From Candidatus Sulfopaludibacter sp. SbA3 (GTDB lineage: Bacteria; Pseudomonadota; Alphaproteobacteria; Caulobacterales; Hyphomonadaceae): a stretch of 64,000 bases of DNA. The notes under the pieces are model-generated. The model had not been told where the DNA came from. It saw only the letters and a list, made by a program, of their open reading frames with translations, and did not search any database. This document shows positions 52,121 to 62,279 of the stretch, in pieces. The number at the start of each line of letters is the position of its first letter. The first letter of the stretch is position 1. The translations under genes and the position numbers were made by a program. The stretch spans positions 1 through 64,000 of the forward strand of contig CAMDAC010000001.1 of NCBI GenBank assembly GCA_945888325.1, read 5' to 3'.

Positions 52121-52755
52121 GCACCGCGCCGCCGCGCCGCGCGCTGAAAGCTGCGTGCGAACATCTGGCCACGACCGATCCCGCCCTCGCCTGCGCCTAT
52201 GAGGTGATCGGCATCCCCGTCTGGCGCTATCAGGACCCGAGCTATGCGATGCTGGGCCGGATGATCTCGCACCAGCAGATCTCCCTCTCCGCCGCCGCCG
52301 CCATCTGGTCGCGCGTCGAGGCGCATCTCGGCGAGGTGACCGCCGAAGCCATGCTCGCCGCCGACCCGGAAGCGATCCGCCTGTGCGGCATGTCGCGCCC
52401 GAAAGTGGCGCACCTGATCTCGATTGCCGAGGCGAAGGTCTCCGGCCGGCTCGACCTCGCCCGCGTCTGCGCGGCGCCGCTGGACGAGGCGCGCGCCGAA
52501 CTGCTGGCGGTGCGCGGCATCGGCCCGTGGACGGCGGAGCTGGTCCTCCTCTACGCCGCCGGCGCGATGGACGCCTTCCCCACCGCCGATGTCGGCCTGA
52601 TGGAGGCCCACAAGCGGCTCGGAAACTACGACATCCGTATGCAGGGCAAGGCCTTCACCGTGCATGCCGAGCGCTGGCGGCCGTACCGGGGCGTCGCGAC
52701 GCACCTGCTCTGGGGCTGGCTGCATGTGGACCGGGCCCGCGATACCGCGCCCTGA
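52117..52755 (+). CDS. DNA-3-methyladenine glycosylase II (AlkA-like)
   Basis: A 212-residue helix-hairpin-helix glycosylase removing alkylated purines. The HhH is LLAVRGIGPWTAELVLLYAA and the catalytic Asp is in FPTADVGL. It lacks the N-terminal domain of E. coli AlkA, a normal reduced form. It starts at GTG overlapping the PlsC stop; no ATG is available near the domain start. It belongs to alkylation repair along with the Ogt fusion about 6 kb upstream. Confidence 0.9.
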   Translation: MSTAPPRRALKAACEHLATTDPALACAYEVIGIPVWRYQDPSYAMLGRMISHQQISLSAAAAIWSRVEAHLGEVTAEAMLAADPEAIRLCGMSRPKVAHLISIAEAKVSGRLDLARVCAAPLDEARAELLAVRGIGPWTAELVLLYAAGAMDAFPTADVGLMEAHKRLGNYDIRMQGKAFTVHAERWRPYRGVATHLLWGWLHVDRARDTAP

Positions 52756-52905
52756 CGCGCCTGAGGCGCGCCCCTTGCGTTCATGCCGGGCTGTCATAAT
52801 CTTATGAAAGGAATCGTTTAGACACCGGTCCGGACAAGCAAGGAGAGCGCGTCTTCTGTAGGATTTGCACGGATTTCACCCAATCACGCGGCCCGGGAGG
52901 CTGGC

Positions 52906-53469
52906 ATGACTGAAGTCGTTTCCCTGCCGCCGAATGGCCGGCCCGCCCTCGTCCTGAACGCGGATTTCAGGCCGCTCTCCTATTATCCGCTATCGCTCTG
53001 GCCCTGGCAGGAAGTGGTGAAAGCCGTCTTCCTCGACCGGGTCGACATCATCGCTGAATATGACTGCGTCGTACGCTCCCCCAGCCGTGAGCTGCGCCTG
53101 CCCTCGGTCATCGCGCTGCGCGACTTCGTGCGCCAGGACCGCCCGCCGGCCTTCACGCGCTTCAACGTGTTCCTGCGGGACGGTTTTGCCTGCGCCTATT
53201 GCGGCGCGCAGGACCACCTGACCTTCGACCACGTGATCCCCCGCTCGCGCGGCGGACGCACGACCTGGGACAATATCGTCACCGCCTGCAGCCCCTGCAA
53301 TCTCGCCAAGGGCAGCCGCCTGCTGCGCGAAAGCCATCTCGACCTGCAGCGCAAACCCTACCGTCCGAACAATTACCAGCTGCAGGACATCGGCCGCAAA
53401 TTCCCGCCGAACCACCTGCACGAAACCTGGATGGACTATCTCTACTGGGATGTCGAACTGGAGGGGTAG
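52906..53469 (+). CDS. HNH endonuclease
   Basis: A 187-residue protein with an HNH nuclease core: FACAYCGAQDHLTFDHVIPR, then GGRTTWDNIVTACSPCN, giving His-Asn-His and the two CxxC zinc knuckles. The first 90 residues form the N-terminal half that most alphaproteobacterial genomes keep before such HNH domains (VLNADFRPLSYYPLSLWPWQ). The ribosome binding site GGGAGG is strong. It is a single-copy core protein of unknown job, perhaps DNA repair or RNA/DNA processing; it is not tied to a restriction system here. Confidence 0.85.
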   Translation: MTEVVSLPPNGRPALVLNADFRPLSYYPLSLWPWQEVVKAVFLDRVDIIAEYDCVVRSPSRELRLPSVIALRDFVRQDRPPAFTRFNVFLRDGFACAYCGAQDHLTFDHVIPRSRGGRTTWDNIVTACSPCNLAKGSRLLRESHLDLQRKPYRPNNYQLQDIGRKFPPNHLHETWMDYLYWDVELEG

Positions 53470-53503
53470 CGGGCGACCGCGTTACCTCACGTTTTCGAAT
53501 AAT

Positions 53504-53579
53504 CCGCTCATCCCCGCGCAGGCGGGGATCTCGGGAGGAACGTGCCGCGCCCGATCCCCGCCTGCGCGGGGATGAGCGG
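53504..53579. repeat. 27-bp perfect inverted repeat (REP-like)
   Basis: CCGCTCATCCCCGCGCAGGC... at 53504-53530 is repeated as its exact complement at 53553-53579, with a 22-base loop. The core TCATCCCCGC.GGCGGGGAT is a widespread intergenic REP-like motif of many bacteria. It is placed between the HNH gene and the convergent glycosyltransferase gene and may act as a two-way terminator. Confidence 0.75.
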
Positions 53580-53588
53580 TTCTTTTGA

Positions 53589-55613
53589 CTACGGACAACC
53601 ACCCCAGTCAAACCGCCAGGCGCGGAAGTGCACCGGATCGCCGTTGGAATAGTTCAGCGCAAAATAGGACGCCCCTTCCGTCAGGCACGCGCCGAGGCTG
53701 GTCGCTTCCGCGCGAAGGCGAGCCGCGGTGTCGGTGATCGGCTCGTCCGCCTTGCGGTCTTCGAAGTTCAGCAGGTAGACGACCGGATAGGCCGCCGGAT
53801 CATCCGGCAGGTCGAGCGGCGTCTGCGGCGGATGCAGGTTCTGCGTGCCGAGCGTCAGGATATAGGACGGCTCCGCATAGCCGAGCGCCAGCACGCGTTC
53901 CGGCGTCTTGACGTTGCAGAGATCGTCCTCACCCGGAACACCGCACACGTCTTCCAGCGCCAGCCGCGCCGTCTCGGTCGGCTGCACCCAGACCTGGCTG
54001 GGCAGCATGTTGATGCGGATATGCCAGCCGAGCGCGATGCTGGAGAGGATCGCGAGCAGGATCGAGGCGGTGACGTGCCGCCGCGCCAGCTCCACCAGCG
54101 CGAGGCCCGCCAGCACGAACCCGCCCCACCAGAACCAGACCGGATAATCCCGGTACGGCGTCCAGGCCGCCAGTACTTCCTCGGCCGAAACCGTCCGGAA
54201 ATCTCCGGCGGTCTGCGCCATCAGGTTGGTCGTCACGCCCGGGAACGAGGCCGCAAGCAGCACCACCGCGCCCAGCGCAAACAGCACCATGCCGATCGCA
54301 GTCGACACCGGCAGCTTCGCCCCGTCCATCAACCGCACCGCCGCGTAGCCGCAGAGCAGGCCGAACGCCGGATAGGCCGGCAAGATGTAGTGGCTGAGCA
54401 GCGTCGGCATCAGCTCGAAGAAAGCATAGGTCAGCACGCCCCAGGCGAGCAGCAGGCGCAGGCCCTTGGTCTCGTCGGAGGGTTCAGCCCCGCCCGCCGC
54501 CGCGGTCGGCATCAGCCAGACCGCCGCAATGAACAGGAACGGCCAGGCGGGCAGCGGCTTCAGTGTACGGAGGGTTTCCGCGACACTGCCCGCCTCGAAC
54601 GCCGGCACCAGCGCGAGGCCGTAGTTCAGCGCCGCCAGCACCGCGAAGATCGCGGCACCCGCCAGCGCATATCGGCGCACTGGCGCGGTGTTGACGCCCC
54701 CTGCCCCGGCCACCTGTTTCACCGAGGCCACAAGCCCCGCCACGAACAGCAGCGTCGCCGGGAAAAACCAGGCCGGGATATGCGAGAGGTGGTAGAGGAA
54801 CCAGCCGCCATGGCCTTCCGAGGCGCCGGTGAACTTGTCCTTGAGGTCCTTGCCGACCGCGCCTTCGATATACTGGCCATCGGTCGCCGCCTGGATCCAG
54901 AGGAACCAGGGCAGCACCATCGCGACGAACAGCGCCGGACCTTTCCAGTCCGCCAGCGGCCGCCACCAGTCCCCGCCCTTGCCTTCCACCGCACGGCTCC
55001 AGACGTAAGCGCCGAGCCCCGCATAGGCGACGACCATCATCGTCACCGGCCCCTTGATCAGGAACGAGGCGCTGACCGTCAACCAGACCAGGAACGCCAT
55101 CCGTCCCGGTCGATCCGTACCCAGATAAAGCCGCCCGAGGGCGCCGATGCCGAGCGTCGTCAGGAACACCAGCACCCCGTCCGTCTTCGAGATGTGCGCC
55201 TCGGAGGTCAGCAGCAGCGTGGCGCCAAACAGCGCCGCGCCAAGGAAGGCCGCGCGCCGCCCGATCAGCGGGATGCCCGCCCAGAAACAGGCGAGCGTGG
55301 CAAACGCCGCGCCGAGCCAGCTCGGCACCCTATAGGTCCAGATCTGCTTGGCCTCAGGCCCGGTAAAGATCGCCGTGGACGCCGCCTGCAGCCAGTGGAT
55401 GCCGGCCGGCTTCTTGTTGCGCAGCTCGTCCTGGTACTGGATGACGATGTAATTGTTCTCCTCCAGCATCTCCTTGGAGGCCTGGGCGAATCGGCTCTCG
55501 TCCCGGTCCAGCGCCGGCAGCAGGAATACGCCCGGCGCGGCGGCCCCGAAGGTCAGCAAGAACAGGAGTATCCAGGCTTTCCAGCCGGTCGAAAGGCGGT
55601 CGAGAACGGTCAT
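53589..55613 (-). CDS. ArnT-like glycosyltransferase family 39 protein
   Basis: A 674-residue integral membrane glycosyltransferase. The luminal-loop motif LDRDESRFAQASKEML has the catalytic Asp/Glu pair of the polyprenyl-phosphate-sugar transferases. About 12 hydrophobic segments follow (for example TFGAAAPGVFLLPA and FLVWLTVSASFLIKG). It would move a sugar from a polyprenyl phosphate onto lipid A or another envelope acceptor on the periplasmic side. The ATG at 55613 follows an upstream frame without features. The divergent GT2 may supply the donor. Confidence 0.85.
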   Translation of the reverse strand: MTVLDRLSTGWKAWILLFLLTFGAAAPGVFLLPALDRDESRFAQASKEMLEENNYIVIQYQDELRNKKPAGIHWLQAASTAIFTGPEAKQIWTYRVPSWLGAAFATLACFWAGIPLIGRRAAFLGAALFGATLLLTSEAHISKTDGVLVFLTTLGIGALGRLYLGTDRPGRMAFLVWLTVSASFLIKGPVTMMVVAYAGLGAYVWSRAVEGKGGDWWRPLADWKGPALFVAMVLPWFLWIQAATDGQYIEGAVGKDLKDKFTGASEGHGGWFLYHLSHIPAWFFPATLLFVAGLVASVKQVAGAGGVNTAPVRRYALAGAAIFAVLAALNYGLALVPAFEAGSVAETLRTLKPLPAWPFLFIAAVWLMPTAAAGGAEPSDETKGLRLLLAWGVLTYAFFELMPTLLSHYILPAYPAFGLLCGYAAVRLMDGAKLPVSTAIGMVLFALGAVVLLAASFPGVTTNLMAQTAGDFRTVSAEEVLAAWTPYRDYPVWFWWGGFVLAGLALVELARRHVTASILLAILSSIALGWHIRINMLPSQVWVQPTETARLALEDVCGVPGEDDLCNVKTPERVLALGYAEPSYILTLGTQNLHPPQTPLDLPDDPAAYPVVYLLNFEDRKADEPITDTAARLRAEATSLGACLTEGASYFALNYSNGDPVHFRAWRFDWGGCP

Positions 55614-55778
55614 GGCGGCCCATTTAGCGCAGGTTGGCGGCCGCGTCTTGCGGATTTGGCCGAAACGGCCATGCTCCAGCATCCGGCGGCAGCAAATGTC
55701 ATCAGGGCCTCGATTTTGCAGGCGAGGCCCGGTAAGAGGCGCCGTTTATCTGACGTACCTGGCCGGAATGAGGGCAAT

Positions 55779-56510
55779 TTGACCGAAGCTGCCGAATTCT
55801 CCGTCGTTGTGCCCGTCCATAACGAGTCCGGCAATGTCGCCACCCTTGTCGGCGAAATCGCCGCCGCACTGGAGGGCCGCGCCTTCGAGATGGTGTTCGT
55901 GGACGATGCGTCCACCGACGATACACGCGCTCGCCTGATGGCCCTCAAGACGCAGTACCCGATGCTTCGCGTCCTCGGCCACCGCAGCAATGCCGGCCAG
56001 AGCCGCGCGATCCGTTCCGGCATCCTCGCCGCCCGCGCCCCGGTCGTCGGCACGCTGGACGGCGACGGCCAGAACGACCCCGCCGACCTGCCGGACCTCT
56101 ACCGCCAGCTGACCCGCGCCGACGCCCCGCACGGCCTCAAGATGGTGATGGGCCGCCGCGCAAGCCGGCAGGATTCCGCCTGGAAGAAGTTCGGCAGCCG
56201 GTTTGCCAACAATATCCGCCAGCGCATGCTGCGCGATGACTGCGACGATAGCGGCTGCGGCATCAAGGTGATGCACCGCGCGGCCTACGTCATGCTCCCC
56301 TATTTCGACCACATGCACCGCTACATGCCGGCGCTGATGCGCGCCGAAGGGCACGGCGTCGAATTCCGCAATGTGAACCACCGCCCGCGCGGCACAGGCA
56401 AATCCAATTACACCAATTTCGGCCGCCTGAATGACGCCCTCTCCGACCTGCGCGGCGTGATGTGGCTGATTCGCCGCAGACGTAACCCGGGCGGCACCGA
56501 CGAGTTCTAG
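55779..56510 (+). CDS. family 2 glycosyltransferase (polyprenyl-phosphate sugar synthase-like)
   Basis: A predicted 243-residue GT-A enzyme. SVVVPVHNESGNVATLV is the nucleotide-sugar fold start, VFVDDASTDDT carries a metal Asp, and LDGDGQNDPADLP holds the DxD-like and QNDP motifs of dolichol/undecaprenyl-phosphate mannose-type synthases. No C-terminal membrane helices follow, so it is the soluble short form. The TTG at 55779 is preferred because GAGGG precedes it and the domain starts at once; an ATG at 55671 would add 36 unlikely residues. It is a likely donor-maker for the divergent GT39 enzyme. Confidence 0.8.
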   Translation: MTEAAEFSVVVPVHNESGNVATLVGEIAAALEGRAFEMVFVDDASTDDTRARLMALKTQYPMLRVLGHRSNAGQSRAIRSGILAARAPVVGTLDGDGQNDPADLPDLYRQLTRADAPHGLKMVMGRRASRQDSAWKKFGSRFANNIRQRMLRDDCDDSGCGIKVMHRAAYVMLPYFDHMHRYMPALMRAEGHGVEFRNVNHRPRGTGKSNYTNFGRLNDALSDLRGVMWLIRRRRNPGGTDEF

Positions 56511-56697
56511 GCGATCTGCTTAATCATGCTCGTCCTTGAATTGGTTTGGACTTGCGCACGAAATCTTAAGCGCCTTTCTGTTTGAGGGTGAAACGCCGAT
56601 TTGCTTAGGTGTAAAACCTTGGTGAATCTTGGAAATTTCAGATTAATCAACCCGTTGCACCTGAGGCGGGTCAGATGAAAAAAATCAGGACTATAAA

Positions 56698-59526
56698 ATG
56701 TTGAACTTCTTCAATGGCCGTTTGTCGCTTGCGACACGGCTAGTACTCGTCTCTTTGCTGTTTCTTGGCTCTGCCATTTTCCCGACAGCGCTCCTTGTCA
56801 TCCAGTCCGACCGCGAGGTCAGTTTTTCGGAGAAGGAGCGATCGGGCGTCGAATTCCTCCAGCAGGCTTGGCAAGCCACCCTCAAGGGCGGCGCGGTCGA
56901 TACCGCAACAGCTGAGTCCTCCTTTGGCGCCGGCGCTGCGGCGGCTGCGCTCGGTGAAGCGGCTTCCGAAGCCGACCAGGTTGCCGCTGGATTGAAACTC
57001 ATCCAGCAGGTCGCCGATGGCTCGAACCTGAAGCTCGATCCTGGACTCGACAGTTTCTATGCCATGGACGCGGCTACCGTTCGTATTCCGGCGACCCTCA
57101 AGGCGGCCCGAGAATTCGAAGCGATGGTTCAGGCCCAGCGCGAAACAGGCAATCGCCATCTGGAAGTCAAGATTGCTGGCGAGAACCTGCGCGCGGCCGC
57201 TGGCTCGGCGGTGTCCTCGATCCAGGCCTCGATCACAAACAATGCTTCGGGCGAAACCCGCACGGCACTTGAAAAACCGATGGCCGCCCTCGAAACCGAA
57301 GTCGCGGCGCTCCTGAACGCATCCTCGGCCGGAGACTTTGGTGCCCGGACCGACAGGTTCGAAGGGGTCCTGGACGATAGCTGGAAGGCAACCGCCACTG
57401 AGCTCGAACGCCTGCTCGATGTTCGGGTTGCGGGCCATCGTTCCCGGCTTGAGGGCGAGCTCGCGATCGTGGGCCTGCTGTTGGCGATTGCCTGTGCGCT
57501 TTCATTTCTTGTCTCGACCGGGCTCGCGGGGCGCTTCAAGAAACTGACCGCCAGCATGGACAAATTGCGCGCAGGCGATTTCAAATACGACATTCCGCAC
57601 ACGGAAGACACGAACGAAACGGGCTCCATTGCAAACACGCTCAGATTCCTTCGCGACGACGTCAACCAGCGAATCGTGAGAGATGCAGAGCAGGCCGAAC
57701 TGGCGATGCTGGGGCCGGCGGGCTACGTGAAGGCCATTTCGGTCACCCAGGCCGTGGTTGAGTACTAGCCGGACGGCACGCTGGTGACGGCAAACGAGAA
57801 CTTCCTGCAGTTGACCGGGTATTCCCTTGAAGAGGTTGTCGGCAAACCTCATGCGATCTTCCTCTCGCCCGAAGATGCAAGAGACCCGAAGCAAAGAAAT
57901 CTCTGGAACCGCCTCAACCACGGAGACTCCGTCTCCGGCAAGTTCATGAATGTGTGAAAGAAGGGCGGAGAAATCTGGCTCCAGGCCTCCTACAACCCGA
58001 TCGTCGACAAGAACGGCCAGGTCGTGAAGGTCGTGCAGATCGCAGCAGACATCACGGCGGCCGAGCTGAAAGCCAACGAACAGTCTGCCAACATCGACGC
58101 GATCCAGCGCGCCCAGGCCGTGATCGAGTTCAAGCTCGACGGCACGATCCTCACGGCCAACGACAACTTCCTGACCACGATGGGCTACTCGCTCAACGAG
58201 ATTGCGGGACAACGTCACTCGATGTTTGCATCTCCGGCATTTGCCGGGTCGCCCGAGTACCGGGCGTTCTGGGAGCGCGTGAACCGCGGTGAGCCTGTCT
58301 CCGGCAAATTCTTGCGCCAGGCAAAAGGTGGCCGGGAGGTCTGGATCGAGGCAAGCTACAACCTCGTCCTCGACTTGCGCGGCAACCCCTACAAGGTCGT
58401 CAAGTTCGCGACCGACATAACCCAGGTCGAGCAGGAGCGCCGCGCTGCCGAAACCGAGCGGGCAGCGAATGCCGCCGCGCAGGAAAAGGTCGTCTCGGGC
58501 CTCGCCCGCGGTCTGTCGGACCTTGCAGCCGGCAATCTCACAGCCCGCATCACGGAGCCGTTTCCCGGCAAGTACGAGACCCTGCGCAGCGACTTCAACA
58601 ACGCGATGGACGAGCTGCAGGAAGCCATGCGGGGTATTGTCGGGAATGCCCACGGCATCAGCTCGGGCGCCGGTGAAATCAGTCAGGCCGCGGACGATCT
58701 TTCGCGGCGTACCGAGCAACAGGCTGCCAGCCTGGAAGAGACGGCAGCCGCGCTCGACCAGATCACGGCAACTGTGCGCAAGACTGCGGACAACGCCAAG
58801 CAGGCGAACAGCATCGTGGCCGTTGCCCGCACTGACGCTGAAGAGTCGCGTCAGGTCGTCAACGGCGCCGTGACTGCCATGGCTTCGATAAATGCGTCTT
58901 CGAGGCAGATATCGCAGATCCTGGGCGTGATCGACGAAATCTCGTTCCAGACCAACCTCCTGGCCTTGAACGCAGGCGTTGAAGCGGCCCGCGCGGGCGA
59001 TGCCGGGCGAGGCTTTGCCGTGGTGGCTTCGGAAGTTCGCGCCCTTGCGCAACGCTCGTCCGAAGCTGCAAAGGAAATCAAGGAACTGATCTCGGTAAGC
59101 TCGCAGCATGTTGGCACCGGCGTTGACCTCGTCGGCAAAGCCGGCACCGCGCTCAACACGATCGTCGGGAAGGTGGGTGAGATTTCGGCCCTGGTCGCCG
59201 AGATCGCGGTGGCGTCCCAGGAACAGTCCTCCGGATTGGGTGAAATCAACACGGCGATCAACCAGATGGACCAGGTCACCCAGCAGAATGCCGCGATGGT
59301 GGAGCAATCAACCGCTGCCAGCCATCAGTTGAGGCGCGAGGCTGCGGAACTGACGGAGCTGACCGCCAGGTTCCAGACGGGCGCCGAGTCGGACCGGGCC
59401 GCAACCCAGCGGACGGCGACGGCCGCTCCCAAAACGCCGGTTCATCAGCAACGCCAGCGCGTGGCCCAGTTCGCAGCCCAGGGATCGGCGCGGCCGAAGG
59501 CAAACGACGGCTGGCAGGATTTCTGA
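56698..59526 (+). pseudogene. methyl-accepting chemotaxis protein with tandem PAS, broken by two in-frame stops
   Basis: The frame spans 943 codons but has TAG at codon 357 (57766-57768) and TGA at codon 420 (57955-57957). Its first part has an N-terminal TM helix, a periplasmic region, a second TM and a HAMP. Two PAS domains follow; the two stops fall inside the first one. The second PAS and the MCP signalling domain (residues about 640-880, with [19 protein letters not shown]) stay open to the end. Comparison of PAS1 with PAS2 suggests single-base changes GAG to TAG and GGA to TGA. Translation of the intact downstream part could begin at a GTG near 58024, but this is uncertain. Confidence 0.78.
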
Positions 59527-59557
59527 AGCGCAGCGCGCAGATGAAACATCTGGATAT

Positions 59558-59577
59558 GGGCGGCGCTTCGGCCGCCC
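59558..59577. terminator. hairpin between convergent genes
   Basis: A seven-base perfect stem (GGGCGGC/GCCGCCC) with loop GCTTCG lies 32 bp after the chemoreceptor stop and ends five bases before the SCO gene's end. It has no strong T-run on either side. It may end both transcripts. Confidence 0.6.
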
Positions 59578-59581
59578 TTCC

Positions 59582-60214
59582 CTACCCCATCACCTCTTCA
59601 AGACAGGCCGCGATCGTTTCCGGCGTGTCCTGGTGGGTGAAGAAGGTCTTGAGCTTCCACTCCTCGTCCATGAGGTAGAGCAGGCTCGTATGGTCCATCG
59701 TGTATTCGGCCATGCTGTCGGGCTGTTCGACGCGCGAATAGTCCGCCTTGAACGCATCGGCTGCTGCGCGGATCTCTGCCTCTGTCCCCGTCAGCCCTTG
59801 CAGGCCTTCCGGAAACGCCTTGTTGGCGACATAGGTGGCGAGCGCTTCCGGCGTATCCCGGCCGGGATCGATGCTGATCAGCAGCGTCTGCGGCCGCTCG
59901 GTCCCCTCCGGCAGCTTCCGGTAGGCGGCGGCAACCGTCTGCAGCGTCATCGGGCAGACATCCGGGCAATAAGTGAAGCCGAAATAGATCAGCGTGGGCC
60001 GGCCCTTGAAGTCGGCCTCGGTGACCCGCGCGCCGGTACTGGAGACCAGCGAGATCGGCCCGCCGATCTCCGGATAGGCGCGGCTGAGACAGCCCGATTG
60101 CAGCCCCCCGGACTTCGCGGCGACAGGCGCCGCCGCCGAATCCGGTGCCTCGCCCGCAGGCGAACAGGCGGCGAGGGCGGCCGCGGCGAAAACCATCTGC
60201 AGAAGTGTGCGCAT
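59582..60214 (-). CDS. SCO1/SenC family copper chaperone
   Basis: A 210-residue thioredoxin-fold protein that delivers copper to cytochrome c oxidase or acts as a redox sensor. The copper motif FGFTYCPDVCP is present, and a His in TMDHTSLLY gives the third ligand. A lipoprotein-like signal (MRTLLQMVFAAAALAACSP) anchors it. Divergent from regB by 63 bp; in Rhodobacter the regB/prrB gene neighbours senC/prrC. A start three codons earlier is possible. Confidence 0.9.
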   Translation of the reverse strand: MRTLLQMVFAAAALAACSPAGEAPDSAAAPVAAKSGGLQSGCLSRAYPEIGGPISLVSSTGARVTEADFKGRPTLIYFGFTYCPDVCPMTLQTVAAAYRKLPEGTERPQTLLISIDPGRDTPEALATYVANKAFPEGLQGLTGTEAEIRAAADAFKADYSRVEQPDSMAEYTMDHTSLLYLMDEEWKLKTFFTHQDTPETIAACLEEVMG

Positions 60215-60277
60215 GCCGCACATTAGCCCGGAAACCTTCGCTTGGCGCCAGCGACAGCCTGCCGCATAAGTCCGCCG

Positions 60278-61645
60278 ATGGAAGAGGCGGCACGGGATTC
60301 GCGGGCAGGATTTGAGGACGCCATCTTCACGCTGGCGCCCGAAGGGCTCGGCTCGGCCCAGACGGCCCTCGGCCGCACCCGCCTGCGCACCTTCATCACC
60401 CTGCGCTGGCTCGCCGTCGGCGGCCAGACGAGCGCCGTGCTGCTGGTCTATTTCGGTCTCGGTTTCCAGCTGCCGCTGGCGCTTTGCCTCGCCATCATCG
60501 CCGCCTCGGCCTGGCTCAACGTCTTCCTCTCCTTCGCCTTCCCCTCGCAGCGCCTGACGCACAGCTGGGAGGCGGCGGCCCAGCTCGGCTTCGACACGGT
60601 GCAGCTCGCCGCGCTGATCGCGGTCACCGGCGGCCTGTCAAACCCCTTCCTCCTCCTCCTGCTCGCCCCGGTTACCGTCGCCGCGCTCAGCCTCAGCGTC
60701 CTGCCTGCCGCCTTCGTCGCGGTGCTCGCCCTCGTGATGGCGGGGATCATGCCGCTCGTCAGCCTGCCTCTGCCCTGGACCGAGGCGGGCGGCACCCATC
60801 TGCCGATCCTCTTCCAGTGGGGCCAGTTCGCCGCCCTCGCCGTCGGCACGGTGTTCTTCACCCTCTCCGCTGGCCGGGTCAGCCAGGACGAGGCCCGCCT
60901 CGTGCGCGCGCTGGATGCGGCCAGCGTCGTGATGGCCCGCGAACAGAAACTCTCCGCCCTCGGCGCGATGTCGGCTATGACCGCGCATGAACTCGGCACG
61001 CCGCTCGCCACCATCCACCTCGTCGCCAAGGAACTCGTCCGCGAACTTTCGCCCGACGATCCGCATGCCGAGGATATCCGCCTGATCGCCGAACAGGCCG
61101 ACCGCTGCCGGGCGATCCTCTCGGCCATCCGGGACGCGCGCGACGCCACCGACATCGTGCACGCCCGGATGCCGCTGGACGCCCTCGTCGAGGAGGCCGC
61201 CGCGCCGATGAAGGGCCTCGGCGTCGCGGTGATCGTGCGCGCCACCGCCGGCGAAGGCGGCACGCCCCGCCCGCCGGTGATCGAGCGCAGCCCGGAAATC
61301 CTGCACGCCCTCGGCGCCTTCATCGAGAATGCTGTCAGCTTTGCCGCCACCCGCGTCGAGGCGACCGCCAGCTGGACCAGCGACCAGGTGATCATCACCA
61401 TCATGGATGACGGCCCCGGCTTTTCCTCCGAAGTCATCCCCAAACTGGGCGAGCCCTACATCTCCGACCGGTCTGAAGCCCGCCTCGGCGGCGGCGACAT
61501 GGGCCTTGGTTTCTTCATCGCCAAGACGCTGATCGAGCGCACCGGTGGGCGAATTGCCTCGCGCAACCGCACGCCGCCTGCTACCGGCGCCGTGGTACAG
61601 GCCGTCTGGCCCATTCGCGCCTTATTGCCGCGCAGTTTGGACTAG
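60278..61645 (+). CDS. regB: RegB/PrrB-type redox sensor histidine kinase
   Basis: A 455-residue membrane kinase with about six transmembrane helices. The quinone-site motif GGLSNPF is at residues 118-124. The H-box is MTAHELGTPLATI with phospho-accepting His237. The redox-active Cys is Cys277 in QADRCRAI, as in RegB. The ATPase part has the N-box IENAVSF, DDGPGF and GGGDMGLGFFIA. It senses the redox state of the ubiquinone pool and the respiratory chain and phosphorylates RegA, downstream at 58 bp. A start 12 codons upstream is possible. Confidence 0.92.
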   Translation: MEEAARDSRAGFEDAIFTLAPEGLGSAQTALGRTRLRTFITLRWLAVGGQTSAVLLVYFGLGFQLPLALCLAIIAASAWLNVFLSFAFPSQRLTHSWEAAAQLGFDTVQLAALIAVTGGLSNPFLLLLLAPVTVAALSLSVLPAAFVAVLALVMAGIMPLVSLPLPWTEAGGTHLPILFQWGQFAALAVGTVFFTLSAGRVSQDEARLVRALDAASVVMAREQKLSALGAMSAMTAHELGTPLATIHLVAKELVRELSPDDPHAEDIRLIAEQADRCRAILSAIRDARDATDIVHARMPLDALVEEAAAPMKGLGVAVIVRATAGEGGTPRPPVIERSPEILHALGAFIENAVSFAATRVEATASWTSDQVIITIMDDGPGFSSEVIPKLGEPYISDRSEARLGGGDMGLGFFIAKTLIERTGGRIASRNRTPPATGAVVQAVWPIRALLPRSLD

Positions 61646-61703
61646 CAGGCCGATTGGCCCTATACTTGGCTTTGATACAGAATTGCATTCAGGAACCCGT
61701 CCT

Positions 61704-62276
61704 ATGGACCGCCCCGCCCCCGTGAACGTTCACCCGAGCCTTGAAGCGCTCGAAGACAAGACCTGTCTCGTCATGGACGATGACGGCCCCTTCGTGCAGC
61801 GCCTCGCCCGGGCCCTCGCCCAGCGCGGCTTTGTCGTCTCGGCGGTCTCCACCGTCTCCGAGGGCAAGGACATCGCCCGCCTCAACCCGCCCGCCTTCGC
61901 CGTGCTGGACCTGCGCCTCGAAGACGGCAGCGGCCTGGAAGTGGTCGAAGTCCTGCAGAAGGCCCGCCCCGATGCCCGCGCGGTGATCCTCACCGGCTAC
62001 GGCGCCATCGCGACCGCCGTCGCCGCCGTGAAGGCCGGCGCGGTCGATTACCTCTCCAAGCCGGCCGATGTCGAAGACATCATCCGCGCCTTGACCGCCA
62101 CCCAGGACGAACGCCCCGCGCCGCCCGAGAACCCGATGTCGGCCGACCGGGTCCGCTGGGAACACATCCAGCGCGTCTACGAGCTGTGCAATCACAACGT
62201 CTCGGAAACCGCCCGCCGCCTGAACATGCACCGCCGCACGCTGCAGCGGATCCTGGCGAAACGCGCGCCGCGCTAG
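61704..62276 (+). CDS. regA: RegA/PrrA/ActR-type response regulator
   Basis: A 190-residue regulator. The receiver domain has the acidic pocket VMDDDG, phospho-acceptor Asp69 (AVLDLRL), Thr in ILTGYG and Lys in YLSKPAD. The HTH (about residues 150-188) is the Fis-type RegA domain: RRLNMHRRTLQRILAKR. With RegB it controls genes for respiration, carbon and nitrogen fixation or photosynthesis in this class according to redox state. A short AGGA precedes the ATG, and an upstream in-frame region overlaps regB and is not used. Confidence 0.93.
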   Translation: MDRPAPVNVHPSLEALEDKTCLVMDDDGPFVQRLARALAQRGFVVSAVSTVSEGKDIARLNPPAFAVLDLRLEDGSGLEVVEVLQKARPDARAVILTGYGAIATAVAAVKAGAVDYLSKPADVEDIIRALTATQDERPAPPENPMSADRVRWEHIQRVYELCNHNVSETARRLNMHRRTLQRILAKRAPR

Positions 62277-62279
62277 CGG

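Noticed and set aside
53628-55670. N-terminal 680 residues of a 960-residue plus-strand frame
   Set aside because: The part before the GT2 domain is antisense to the GT39 gene; only the last 243 residues are a real protein.
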